Shown here: piece after piece, positions 25,683 to 36,753 of the stretch
Numbering within the stretch: position 1 is the stretch's first letter
Layout: each line of letters opens with the position of its first letter
From: Rhodococcus oryzae
GTDB lineage: Bacteria; Actinomycetota; Actinomycetes; Mycobacteriales; Mycobacteriaceae
Reading direction: 5' to 3'
Length of the DNA: 64,000 nt
Assembly: GCF_005049235.1 (NCBI RefSeq)
Contig: NZ_SUMD01000007.1
Span: forward strand, 230,602 to 294,601
The notes under the pieces: generated by a model
Database searches by the model: none
What the model was told of the DNA's origin: nothing
The model's input: only the letters and a program-made list of their open reading frames with translations
Translations under genes and position numbers: made by a program

Positions 25683-26516
25683 TCAGCCCGCGGGGATGAC
25701 GAAGATGTCGTTGACGAAGCGCTCCGCGCGACCGGAGAAGGCGATACCGTTCGCGCTGTCCGCGCCGAGAATCCGGTGCACCGCGGTGCCCTCCGGCGCA
25801 GTCACGGTCCCTACGCCCGCCGCGGGGCGGTCGATCGTCATGTTCGCATTCGTGGTGACCACGTAGCGGCCCTGGGCATCCCGCGTCCACAACTTGTACA
25901 CGATTCCCGGGTTCGGTACCCGCACCTCGCCGGGAAGCAGTGACGGCGTCAACTGTGCCGTGGCCGCGGTCGGCGCAAGTTCACCGCCGGCCGTCGCCGA
26001 GGCGAGCCGGCCGAGCTGATCGGGCGCGCCGAGGTCGAGGGTGATGTCTACGAGTTCGCTGCGATAGCCGAGCCCCAACTTGAACTCGGACAGCAACTCG
26101 TTCGTGTCCAACTGCGAGATCATGTAGATGTTCTCGGCGACTGCCTCACCCAGGCGCGGCGACGCGATCGGCAGCGGCGGCTCGACCGACAGAGCAGCTT
26201 CGGACAGGTGGAATCGGCCGATCTCGGTTCCGTTCACCTCCGCACCCGCGCAGGTCGAGGTCTCGACCAGCATCGTGGGCATCGCGGCGAGGACGAATCC
26301 GGCCGGGAGCATCGCCCGTGCCCTCTCGGCCTGCGCTGGGTCGAGCGGGATCGTGACACCCAGGTTGGCACATGACCGTGCCTCCACCACCCCGACATGC
26401 GTCGCACCCGCTGCGGCCGGATCGGCAGCGGCGGGTGCGACGAGGATCAGGGGAAGGGCGAACGCACCCATCGCACCCCGTGCCAACGCCCGTCGTCGTC
26501 CACGGGACACATGCAC
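25683..26516 (-). CDS. Secreted protein of unknown function
   Basis: 277-aa protein with a Sec-type signal peptide: basic start MHVSRGRRRALARG, hydrophobic ALPLILVAPAAA and AAADP near residue 32. Two Cys (ARSCANLG and TSTCAGAE) could form a disulfide. I do not recognise a family with certainty. GTG at 26516. It lies between the ceramidase and the hsaB/ceramidase scar, convergent with the ceramidase, and may be a later insertion into that junction. Confidence 0.7.
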   Translation of the reverse strand: MHVSRGRRRALARGAMGAFALPLILVAPAAADPAAAGATHVGVVEARSCANLGVTIPLDPAQAERARAMLPAGFVLAAMPTMLVETSTCAGAEVNGTEIGRFHLSEAALSVEPPLPIASPRLGEAVAENIYMISQLDTNELLSEFKLGLGYRSELVDITLDLGAPDQLGRLASATAGGELAPTAATAQLTPSLLPGEVRVPNPGIVYKLWTRDAQGRYVVTTNANMTIDRPAAGVGTVTAPEGTAVHRILGADSANGIAFSGRAERFVNDIFVIPAG

Positions 26517-26551
26517 CGCGTTCCGCCTCTCTGTAGTGAGAACCCTACGGC

Positions 26552-26735
26552 GACGTGTCCTCAGTGGTTGCCGTCAGAAACGCCTCGAGGTCTCCCGGCT
26601 CGATGGCTGTGCACTGACCACGATAGAACAGCAACGGCCCTTCGGTCCTGATCTCGCTCATCGAGCGCACCCGGACAATTCCACGAATTGGTCGCGCCGC
26701 CATCGAAGGTCTCGACCGTGCAGTCGATTTGCGCG
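26552..26735 (-). pseudogene. Relic of the hsaB 3' half
   Basis: On the minus strand this stretch follows hsaB from about codon 123 to close to the end (compare 26935-27135): the segments for QIDCTVET, RSMSEI-like text, LLFYRG and the EAFLTAT tail are recognisable, but there is a gap of about 27 bases and many substitutions that break the frame. It has no start or N-terminal half. The right end joins directly to a ceramidase relic at 26736-26738. Confidence 0.8.
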
Positions 26736-26737
26736 CC

Positions 26738-26830
26738 GGCCGCTACCGGATCCAGCACTTCGGCGACCACAAGGGCCGCGAGGGCAAGATCTCCGAGTTC
26801 ACCGGCACCTCGGCCGAATTCGAGATCTGA
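26738..26830 (+). pseudogene. Relic of the ceramidase 3' end
   Basis: Codes for AGRYRIQHFGDHKGREGKI and then SEFTGTSAEFEI plus stop, matching the last 31 codons of the intact ceramidase (25518-25612) with few changes. No upstream part is present. It is fused at its left end to the hsaB relic and followed by the terminator at 26861-26902. Confidence 0.85.
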
Positions 26831-26860
26831 GCCGGTCGACGCTGACGCCTGAACCCGAAA

Positions 26861-26902
26861 ACGACTGAAGGGCACCTCCCCTCAGAGGTGCCCTTCAGTC
26901 GT
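26861..26902. terminator. Terminator between the ceramidase relic and hsaB
   Basis: Perfect 18-bp stem ACGACTGAAGGGCACCTC with its complement (26885-26902), six-base loop. It serves the hsaACDB operon on the minus strand. Its arm shares ACTGAAGGGCACC with the terminator at 5346-5393. Confidence 0.88.
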
Positions 26903-26915
26903 CTTCAGTGTTGCT

Positions 26916-27496
26916 CTACAGCCAGGTGTCCTCGGTCGTCGCGGTAAGGAACGCCTCGAGGTCGTCGCGCCAGGGCGCGGGGACCGTCTTGTCCGGCTCG
27001 ATGCCGGTGTACTGCCCGCGGTAGAACAGCAGCGGACGCTCGGTCTTGATCTCACTCATCGAGTGCACCCGACCGAACACCACGAAGTGGTCACCGCCGT
27101 CGTGCACGGTCTCCACCGTGCAGTCGATGTGCGCCAGCGACCTGTCGATGATCGGAGATCCGAGAGGCGAGGCCTCCCAGCCGATTCCACCGAACTTGTC
27201 CGGCTCACGAGAACCGAACCGGGCACACACCTCCTGCTGCTCCTCCGCGAGCACATTCACGCAGAACTTGCCGCTGCGCTCGATCGCCGCCCAGGACCGC
27301 GACGCCTTGGTCGGGCAGAACAGCACCAGCGGCGGATCCAGCGACAGCGCCGCGAACGACTGGCACGCGAAGCCGACCGGCTCGCCGTCGTCGATCGTCG
27401 TGATGATCGTGACGCCGGTGCAGAACTGACCGAGCACGGTACGGAACTGACGCGGATCGATCTCCGCGCCAGTCGTCGACTCCTGAGGCGCCGTCA

Positions 27497-27497
<1 letters not shown>
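26916..27497 (-). CDS. hsaB: HsaB, flavin reductase of the 3-HSA hydroxylase
   Basis: 193-aa short-chain flavin reductase (Rv3567c-like). It supplies reduced FMN/FAD to the oxygenase HsaA. Family text: QFCTGVTIITT near residue 25, FACQSFAALSLDPPLVLFCP and SGKFCVNVLAEEQ near 75. GTG at 27497 overlaps the hsaC TAG by one base. Last gene of hsaA-hsaD-hsaC-hsaB. A decayed partial copy lies just downstream at 26552-26735. Confidence 0.94.
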
Positions 27498-30464
<2,967 letters not shown>

Positions 30465-30515
30465 TGGTACTCCCTCATGTGTCGTGCGTCTCGGTGCTTC
30501 ACTTTCACCTGAGAC

Positions 30516-30529
30516 TAGAACACGTTCCC
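30516..30529. promoter_or_regulatory. KstR-type operator upstream of hsaA
   Basis: TAGAACACGTTCCC fits TnnAACnnGTTnnA except the last base. It lies 52 bases before the hsaA start and 90 bases from the second box at 30619, which faces kshA. Confidence 0.75.
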
Positions 30530-30618
30530 ATTCGTGTCGAGCAGAATGGGTTCCACTGGGACGAAAGTCCCTGACTGCGACTACTAGCGCCAATATCTAG
30601 CAAAACTGGCACAAGTTC

Positions 30619-30632
30619 TATAACGTGTTCTA
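30619..30632. promoter_or_regulatory. KstR operator upstream of kshA
   Basis: TATAACGTGTTCTA fits the KstR consensus TnnAACnnGTTnnA fully, 31 bases before the kshA start. Identical to the box upstream of kstD at 36739. Confidence 0.92.
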
Positions 30633-30663
30633 GTACAAGAACGAAGGGATGTGAGGGGCAAAG

Positions 30664-31845
30664 ATGACGCAGAGTAGCGGCGCATCCGGCAAGGGCATTC
30701 GCGAGATCGACGTGGGAGCCAACCCGACGCGATTCGCCCGCGGGTGGCATTGCATCGGCCTGGAGAGCGAGTTCCTGGACGGCAAGCCACACGCGGTCGA
30801 GGCGTTCGGCACCAAGCTCGTCGTCTTTGCCGACAGCCAGAACAAGCTGCAGGTGCTCGACGCGTACTGCCGGCACATGGGCGGCGACCTGAGCGAGGGC
30901 AGCATCAAGGGCGACTCCGTCGCCTGCCCGTTCCACGACTGGCGCTGGGGCGGCAACGGCAAGTGCACGGGCATCCCTTACGCCCGCCGCGTCCCGCCGT
31001 TGGCACGCACCCGCAAGTGGATCACGCTGCAGGAGAACAAGCAGCTGTTCGTCTGGAACGACCCCGAGGGCAACCCGCCCCCGGAGGGCGTGACGATCCC
31101 GCACCTGCCCGAGGTGTTCACCGACGAGTGGACCGACTGGCGCTGGAACCGGATCCTCGTCGAGGGATCGAACTGCCGCGAGATCGTCGACAACGTGGTG
31201 GACATGGCGCACTTCTTCTACGTGCACTTCGGGTTCCCGAAGTACTTCAAGAACGTCTTCGAGGGCCACGTCGCCACCCAGTACCTGCAGAACCACGGCC
31301 GTCCGGACGTGCAGAGCATGGGCACCCAGTACGGCGAGTCCGTGCTGGACTCGGAGGCCTCGTACTTCGGCCCGTCGTACATGATCAACTGGCTGCACAA
31401 CGACTACAGCGGGTACAAGGCAGAGAGCATCCTGATCAACTGCCACTACCCGGTCACGCAGGACTCGTTCGTGCTGATGTACGGCGTGAGCGTGCAGAAG
31501 CCCAAGGGCCTCGACGACGCCACCACCGAGAAGATCTCGCGCAAGTTCACCGAGGGTGTTGCGATGGGCTTCGAGCAGGACGTCGCGATCTGGAAGAGCA
31601 AGAGCAAGATCGACAACCCGCTGCTCTGCGAGGAGGACGGCCCCGTTTACCAGCTGCGCCGCTGGTACGAGCAGTTCTATGTCGACGTCGCCGATGTCGA
31701 GGAGAAGCAGACGCAGCGCTTCGAGTTCGAGATCGACACCACCAAGGCCGTCGAGGCCTGGCAGCGTGAGGTCGAGGAGAACCTGGCTCGCCAGGCGGAG
31801 GAGAAGGCAGCGGCGGAGGCCGCCGACAACAAGACGGGAGTGTGA
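30664..31845 (+). CDS. kshA: KshA, oxygenase component of 3-ketosteroid 9-alpha-hydroxylase
   Basis: 393-aa Rieske non-heme iron oxygenase that starts opening of ring B. Rieske ligands C69, H71, C88 and H91 are present; the mononuclear iron site is D180-x2-H183-x4-H188 in NVVDMAHFFYVHF. The reductase gene kshB is not in this window. ATG at 30664 with GAGGGG upstream. A Lys/Glu/Ala-rich tail follows the catalytic domain. One base separates it from the next small gene. Confidence 0.96.
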   Translation: MTQSSGASGKGIREIDVGANPTRFARGWHCIGLESEFLDGKPHAVEAFGTKLVVFADSQNKLQVLDAYCRHMGGDLSEGSIKGDSVACPFHDWRWGGNGKCTGIPYARRVPPLARTRKWITLQENKQLFVWNDPEGNPPPEGVTIPHLPEVFTDEWTDWRWNRILVEGSNCREIVDNVVDMAHFFYVHFGFPKYFKNVFEGHVATQYLQNHGRPDVQSMGTQYGESVLDSEASYFGPSYMINWLHNDYSGYKAESILINCHYPVTQDSFVLMYGVSVQKPKGLDDATTEKISRKFTEGVAMGFEQDVAIWKSKSKIDNPLLCEEDGPVYQLRRWYEQFYVDVADVEEKQTQRFEFEIDTTKAVEAWQREVEENLARQAEEKAAAEAADNKTGV

Positions 31846-31846
31846 G

Positions 31847-32179
31847 ATGACCTCGACCTGGGCCAAGGCCCCTGACTTCGCCGACAGCCCGGCCCGGGTC
31901 GAGGCCGTCCGCGCACAGACCGCCATCGACCTGCAGACCTACCTCGAGGACGGACTGCAGGAGGTGGAGTGCCGCGCCTGCGGCACCTGCGTCCTCGTGC
32001 GAAAGAACAGCTTCAAGCACACCAGCATCCAGTGGCAGGCCGATCCGGCGCAGGCGTGCCCGGAGTTCACCACTTCCGGTGGACGTACGGGGTCTCAGCA
32101 GACCTGTCCGCGGCTGCTGAGCAGCATCGAACACGCGGTCATGGAGGGCATCCTCGAGGTGCGCGACACCGACGCGTAG
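31847..32179 (+). CDS. Small Cys-rich protein coupled to kshA
   Basis: 110-aa protein of unknown function. Three cysteines form CRACGTC (about residues 43-49), with further Cys in QACPEF and QTCPRL, a pattern able to hold zinc or an Fe-S cluster. Its ATG is one base after the kshA stop, so the two are surely co-translated. A gene for a small protein follows kshA in related actinobacteria (Rv3527 in M. tuberculosis). A role in KshA assembly or electron supply is an inference. Confidence 0.8.
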   Translation: MTSTWAKAPDFADSPARVEAVRAQTAIDLQTYLEDGLQEVECRACGTCVLVRKNSFKHTSIQWQADPAQACPEFTTSGGRTGSQQTCPRLLSSIEHAVMEGILEVRDTDA

Positions 32180-32193
32180 CGAACACCGAACAT

Positions 32194-32233
32194 GAAAAGG
32201 GGCGCGCATCCATCCGGATGCGCGCCCCTTTTC
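32194..32233. terminator. Bidirectional terminator between the kshA operon and hsaF
   Basis: Perfect 18-bp stem beginning GAAAAGGGGCGCGCATCC (32194-32211) with 32216-32233 and loop ATCC. A and T runs at the two bases make it work on both strands between convergent genes. Confidence 0.9.
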
Positions 32234-32247
32234 CGTATCCGGAACTC

Positions 32248-33309
32248 TCAGCCGGCGGCGGCTTCCCGCTGCAGCTCGAGCGCGATGTCGATCAGCTGGT
32301 CTTCCTGACCGCCGACCAGCTTGCGCTTGCCCGCGCGCACCAGCAGCTCGGCCGCGGAGACGTCGTACCGCTCGGCCTGACGCTCGGCATGCTTGAGGAA
32401 GCTGGAGTAGACCCCGGCGTACCCCATCATCAGGGCCTGCCGGTCGAGCAGGCACTCGGCGGGCATCGCCGGGCGGACGACGTCTTCCGCGGCGTCGGCG
32501 ATCGAGAAGAAGTCGATGCCGGTCTTGACCCCGATCTTGTCGCAGACACCGACGAACGCCTCGACCGGCGCGTTGCCCGCGCCCGCGCCGAAGCGGCGGG
32601 TGCTGCCGTCGATCTGCTTGGCGCCCGCGCGCACTGCGGCGATCGAGTTCGCGACGCCGAGACCGAGGTTCTCGTGGCCGTGGAAGCCGACCTGGGCATC
32701 GTTGCCGAGCTCGGACACCAGCGCCTCGATGCGCTCCGACACCTGCTCCAGCACGAGTGCGCCGGCGGAGTCGACCACGTACACGCACTGGCAGCCGGCG
32801 TCGGCCATGATCCGGGCCTGCTCCGCGAGCTTCTCCGGGGTGCTCGAGTGCGCCATCATCAGGAACCCGACGGTCTCGAGGCCACGCTCGCGGGCCAGGC
32901 CGAAGTGCTGGATCGAGACATCCGCCTCCGTGCAGTGCGTGGCGATGCGGCAGATCGAGGCCCCGTTGCCCTGCGCCTCGATGATGTCCTCCTTGATGCC
33001 CAGTCCGGGCAGCATCAGGAAGGCGATCTTCGCCTGCTTCGCGGTGTCCACCGCGATCTTGATCAGTTCCTGCTCGGGGGTCTTGGAGAAGCCGTAGTTG
33101 AAGGAGGACCCGCCGAGGCCGTCGCCGTGGGTCACCTCGATGACCGGCACGCCGGACGCATCGAGTGCGCCGACGATCGCCCGCACCTCGTCACCGGTGA
33201 ACTGGTGCCGCTTGTGGTGCGAGCCGTCCCGCAACGAGGTGTCGGTGACCCGCACGTCCCACGCCGAGTCGAAATGAACGGTGCTGTCGATCGGTGCCAT
33301 CTCGCTCAC
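32248..33309 (-). CDS. hsaF: HsaF, 4-hydroxy-2-oxoacid aldolase
   Basis: 353-aa DmpG-type aldolase (Rv3534c-like), cleaving 4-hydroxy-2-oxohexanoate to pyruvate and propanal. TIM-barrel with the metal-binding start [15 protein letters not shown] (about residue 20) and [15 protein letters not shown] (about 207), and the DmpG communication domain at the C-terminus. It channels the aldehyde to HsaG. GTG at 33309 overlaps the hsaG stop (GTGA); ATG at 33300 is an alternative. Confidence 0.95.
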   Translation of the reverse strand: MSEMAPIDSTVHFDSAWDVRVTDTSLRDGSHHKRHQFTGDEVRAIVGALDASGVPVIEVTHGDGLGGSSFNYGFSKTPEQELIKIAVDTAKQAKIAFLMLPGLGIKEDIIEAQGNGASICRIATHCTEADVSIQHFGLARERGLETVGFLMMAHSSTPEKLAEQARIMADAGCQCVYVVDSAGALVLEQVSERIEALVSELGNDAQVGFHGHENLGLGVANSIAAVRAGAKQIDGSTRRFGAGAGNAPVEAFVGVCDKIGVKTGIDFFSIADAAEDVVRPAMPAECLLDRQALMMGYAGVYSSFLKHAERQAERYDVSAAELLVRAGKRKLVGGQEDQLIDIALELQREAAAG

Positions 33310-34208
33310 GCCCTCACGGTGAGAAGCTTCTGGGCGATCTCCTCGCCCACCTTGGTTGCCGCCGCCGTCATGATGTCGAGGTTGCCCGCGTACGGCGGCA
33401 GGAAGTCGCCTGCGCCCTCGACCTCGACGAAGGTCGTGACGGTTGCATAGCCGCCCGACACCACGCTCGGCTCGTTGAACTGAGGCTCGTTGAGCAGACG
33501 GTATCCGGGCACGTACTGCTGGATGTCCGCCACCACGCGGTGGATGGAGTCGGTGATCGCGGCGTGGTCCGCGTCCTCGGGGATGGCGCAGAAGATCGTG
33601 TCGCGCATGATCATCGGCGGATCGGCCGGGTTCAGGATGATGATCGCCTTGCCCTTACGGGCACCGCCGATGACCTCGATGCCGCGGCTGGTGGTCTTGG
33701 TGAACTCGTCAATGTTGGCGCGGGTGCCCGGTCCGGCGGACAGGGACGCGACCGACGCGACGATCTCCGCGTAAGCGACGTCGACCACGCGGGAGACCGC
33801 GTACACGATAGGGATGGTCGCCTGGCCGCCGCAGGTGATCATGTTGACGTTCGGGGCGTCGAGGTGCTCGAGCAGGTTGGCTGGCGGAACCACCGCCGGA
33901 CCGATGGCCGCGGGGGTGAGGTCGATCGCGCGGATCCCCGCCTCCCGGTACCGAGGCGCCGCGTCGCGGTGCACGTAGGCCGAGGTCGCCTCGAACACCA
34001 GATCCGGCTTCTCGGGCTGGTTCAGCAGCCAGTCGACGCCCTCCGCGGAGGTCTCGAGTCCCATCTTTCGGGCCCGCGCGAGGCCCTCACTCTCGGGATC
34101 GATGCCGATCATCCAGCGCGGTTCGAGCCACTCGGATCGCTGCAGCTTGTAGAGGAGGTCGGTGCTGATGTTGCCCGACCCGACGATCGCCACACTTGCC
34201 TTGGTCAT
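33306..34208 (-). CDS. hsaG: HsaG, acylating propanal/acetaldehyde dehydrogenase
   Basis: 300-aa CoA-acylating aldehyde dehydrogenase (Rv3535c-like) that turns propanal into propionyl-CoA in a complex with HsaF. NAD motif [14 protein letters not shown] near residue 7; catalytic Cys in [12 protein letters not shown] near residue 126. ATG at 34208. Middle gene of hsaE-hsaG-hsaF; nine bases after hsaE. Confidence 0.95.
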   Translation of the reverse strand: MTKASVAIVGSGNISTDLLYKLQRSEWLEPRWMIGIDPESEGLARARKMGLETSAEGVDWLLNQPEKPDLVFEATSAYVHRDAAPRYREAGIRAIDLTPAAIGPAVVPPANLLEHLDAPNVNMITCGGQATIPIVYAVSRVVDVAYAEIVASVASLSAGPGTRANIDEFTKTTSRGIEVIGGARKGKAIIILNPADPPMIMRDTIFCAIPEDADHAAITDSIHRVVADIQQYVPGYRLLNEPQFNEPSVVSGGYATVTTFVEVEGAGDFLPPYAGNLDIMTAAATKVGEEIAQKLLTVRA

Positions 34209-34217
34209 GGGTGTCTC

Positions 34218-35006
34218 CTACTTGAACTGTAGAGAAACGGAACCGAGCCCGCTGAACTCGGCGTGGAACCTGTCACCTGGGCGGACGTCGAACGCCCGGG
34301 TGCACGACCCCGGGAGCACGATGTCGCCCGCCTTCAGTTGCACCCCGAAGCCCTCGACCTCCTGAGCGAGCCAGGCCACCCCTGCCGCCGGGTTACCGAG
34401 GACGGCATCGCTACATCCTTCCGCGACCAACTCGTCGTTACGCAGAAGGGTGGCCTGGATGGCGGTGAGGTCGATGTCGCCGGGCCGGACGCGCTGGGCA
34501 CCGATCGCGTGGCCTGCGTACGAGGCGTTGTCCGCGATCGTGTCGCAGATGCCGATCTTCCATTCCCTGATCCTGGTGTCGATCAGCTCGATTGACGGCA
34601 CCACGAACTCCGTCGCGGCGATCACGTCATCAACGGTGCACCCCGCCCCTGGCAGATCCGCCCCCAGGATGAAGGAGACCTCGACCTCCACGCGCGGCAA
34701 CAGGAAGCGCGAGGTGTCCACCGGCTCACCCTCGCGCAGTTCCCGATCGTCGAACAGGTGGCCGTAGTCGGGCTCGTCGACGCCCATCATCTCGCGCATC
34801 GCGGCCGCGGTCAGGCCGACCTTGTGCCCGACCACCCGGGCGCCCGCCGCCACCCGGCGGCGGATGTTGATCAGCTGGATCTCGTAGGCGTCCACGACAT
34901 CGAGGTCCGGGTACTGCTCCGACAATGGATCGATCGCAGCGCACCCCTTCTCTGCGGCATCGAGACGATCCGCGATCTGGGTGCGCAACTCGGTCGTGAG
35001 CATCAT
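34218..35006 (-). CDS. hsaE: HsaE, 2-hydroxypentadienoate-type hydratase
   Basis: 262-aa MhpD-family hydratase (Rv3536c-like). It hydrates 2-hydroxyhexa-2,4-dienoate, the small HsaD product, to 4-hydroxy-2-oxohexanoate. VGHKVGLT near residue 60, PRVEVEVSFILG near 104 and GNPAAGVAWL near 205 are family blocks, with metal-binding Glu residues in the second. First of three genes that finish the ring-A fragment, 25 bases after the KstD-like gene. Confidence 0.94.
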   Translation of the reverse strand: MMLTTELRTQIADRLDAAEKGCAAIDPLSEQYPDLDVVDAYEIQLINIRRRVAAGARVVGHKVGLTAAAMREMMGVDEPDYGHLFDDRELREGEPVDTSRFLLPRVEVEVSFILGADLPGAGCTVDDVIAATEFVVPSIELIDTRIREWKIGICDTIADNASYAGHAIGAQRVRPGDIDLTAIQATLLRNDELVAEGCSDAVLGNPAAGVAWLAQEVEGFGVQLKAGDIVLPGSCTRAFDVRPGDRFHAEFSGLGSVSLQFK

Positions 35007-35031
35007 CGGGTCCTTTCGTCAGTACCTGGTG

Positions 35032-36627
35032 CTAGGCGGAGCCACCTTGCGCAGCATGCGCGCCTGCCCGGCGGCCGGAGTAGACGCAGTCGGCGAGCGA
35101 GAGCCCGCTGACGTACGAGTTCGAGCAGATCCCCACCGCCGTGCGGCCAGCCGCGTACAGACCCGGGATGGCTACGCCCGCAGTCGAGGTGACCTCACCG
35201 GTCCCCTCGTCCACGACCAGGCCACCGAGGGTCAGCATCGGCAGCGGGTTGGTCAGGCTCTTCTTCAGCGACACGTCGAACAGCGAGAACGGCGCCGTCC
35301 GCACCGGCCGTACGAAGTCCGCAGGCTTGCCCATCGGGTCCGCCTCGCCCGCCGCGATCGCGTCGTTGTGCGCCGCGACCGTCGCCGCCAGCCCGGCCGC
35401 GTCGATCCCGACCTTGGCCGCAACCTCTTCGAGGGTGTTCCCCGTGACGCCCTCGCCGCGGAGCAGGGTCTCCGCCTGGACCCGCTGGAACCACATGGTC
35501 TGGGTGCCGAGCTGCGAGCGCGCCTCCTTGACGAGGTCGGCGTCGGCCAGCAGCCACCCCTGCCCGGAGTTCTCGGCGATCATCGCGTACCCCAGCGCGG
35601 CCCCGTACCGGGACTCGTCGACCATCCGGTTGCCCTTCTCGTTCACGAACACCGAGCTGAGGAAGGCGCTGGGCGGGACGATGAAACGCCAGGCCGAGAT
35701 GTTGGAGAGCTTGTCGGTCGCCGCGCCGACGGCGGTTCCCATCTGGATTCCGCTGCCGTCGTCGCCCGCCGTGCCGAGCGCCAGCCCGCCGCGATACTGC
35801 GGCGCGTGTTCCGCGACGAGTTCGCGGTTCGCGATGAACCCGCCCGCACTGAGCACCACACCGGAACGGGCCTGGATACGGATCGGCTTGGCGTACCGCG
35901 CCTCCATCTTCTCGATCTGCTTCTGCAGGATCTTGCGCATCGGCGGGTAGTAGATGCCCGGCTTGGCGGAGAGGGAGGTCAGCGCGGCATACCGCGCGCG
36001 CACCTGCTTGGGCGCGCTGCGAAAGCTCAGGCACTGGACCCCGACCACGGTCCCAGTGTCGTCCATGATCAGCTCTGTCGCACGGGATTGCTGTTCCAGG
36101 TGGACGCCATTCGCCAGCGCGGAGGCGATCAGGGGCCCGTAGAGCATCTTGCCGGAGGTGCCCTTGCCCTTGGCCCGGTGGCCGCGGGGTGCGGGCTTCG
36201 CGATGTCGCGGAAGCCGCCCGCCGCCTCGCTGCCCGAGTAGTACAGGTAGTGGCGGTTGCTCGGGTACGACGTCTTGTACGGGCACAGCGAGGCCTCGAA
36301 CGGCACCCCGTGGCCGGACAACCAGTCGATCATCGCGGGGCTCTCGTCGCAGAACTTGCGCAGCGTCTCCTCGCTGACGGCGTCCCCGACCTCGCGGCTG
36401 AGGTAGGCGAACATCGCGTCCGAGCTGTCGGCGACCCCGGCCTGTTTCTGGACCCAGGTCCCGCCGCCGGCGTAGACGATGCCGCCCGAGATGGTGCTGG
36501 CCCCGCCGCCGCTGTAGCGGTCGAGCGCGATCACATCCGCACCCGCCGCGACGGCCTCGAGAGCGGCGGAGACACCCGCGACGCCCACCCCGACTACAAC
36601 GACATCCGCGGAGAGGTCCCAGGACAC
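35032..36627 (-). CDS. KstD-like FAD dehydrogenase, distinct from the adjacent kstD
   Basis: 531-aa flavoprotein of the succinate dehydrogenase/KstD superfamily. FAD motif VVVGVGVAGVSAALEA near residue 10, second FAD block VLSAGGFIANRE near 257, and the C-terminal GLYAAGRTAVGICSNSYVSGLSLADCVYSGRRAG. The SYVSG segment resembles delta4-(5alpha)-ketosteroid dehydrogenases more than delta1-KstD, but the exact activity is an inference. GTG at 36627 has GGAAGG upstream; TTG at 36654 is an alternative. Leads hsaE-hsaG-hsaF and faces kstD across KstR-type boxes. Confidence 0.85.
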   Translation of the reverse strand: MSWDLSADVVVVGVGVAGVSAALEAVAAGADVIALDRYSGGGASTISGGIVYAGGGTWVQKQAGVADSSDAMFAYLSREVGDAVSEETLRKFCDESPAMIDWLSGHGVPFEASLCPYKTSYPSNRHYLYYSGSEAAGGFRDIAKPAPRGHRAKGKGTSGKMLYGPLIASALANGVHLEQQSRATELIMDDTGTVVGVQCLSFRSAPKQVRARYAALTSLSAKPGIYYPPMRKILQKQIEKMEARYAKPIRIQARSGVVLSAGGFIANRELVAEHAPQYRGGLALGTAGDDGSGIQMGTAVGAATDKLSNISAWRFIVPPSAFLSSVFVNEKGNRMVDESRYGAALGYAMIAENSGQGWLLADADLVKEARSQLGTQTMWFQRVQAETLLRGEGVTGNTLEEVAAKVGIDAAGLAATVAAHNDAIAAGEADPMGKPADFVRPVRTAPFSLFDVSLKKSLTNPLPMLTLGGLVVDEGTGEVTSTAGVAIPGLYAAGRTAVGICSNSYVSGLSLADCVYSGRRAGAHAAQGGSA

Positions 36628-36649
36628 CGCGCACCACCTTCCGTCTGCC

Positions 36650-36663
36650 TGCAACGTGTTTTC
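36650..36663. promoter_or_regulatory. Imperfect KstR-type operator upstream of the KstD-like gene
   Basis: TGCAACGTGTTTTC keeps the AACnnGTT core and the first T; the last A is C. It is 22 bases before the GTG start of the KstD-like gene and 75 bases from the perfect box facing kstD. Confidence 0.65.
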
Positions 36664-36738
36664 GTTTGGTTCCGGTTGTCAAGACCCAGTTCGGCAATAC
36701 TTCCTGGCAGAAAGCATGGACTGAGACCCACTTGATTC

Positions 36739-36752
36739 TATAACGTGTTCTA
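36739..36752. promoter_or_regulatory. KstR operator directly before kstD
   Basis: TATAACGTGTTCTA, a full KstR box, ends one base before the kstD ATG at 36754. No room is left for a Shine-Dalgarno, so the transcript is probably leaderless or nearly so. Confidence 0.9.
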
Positions 36753-36753
36753 C

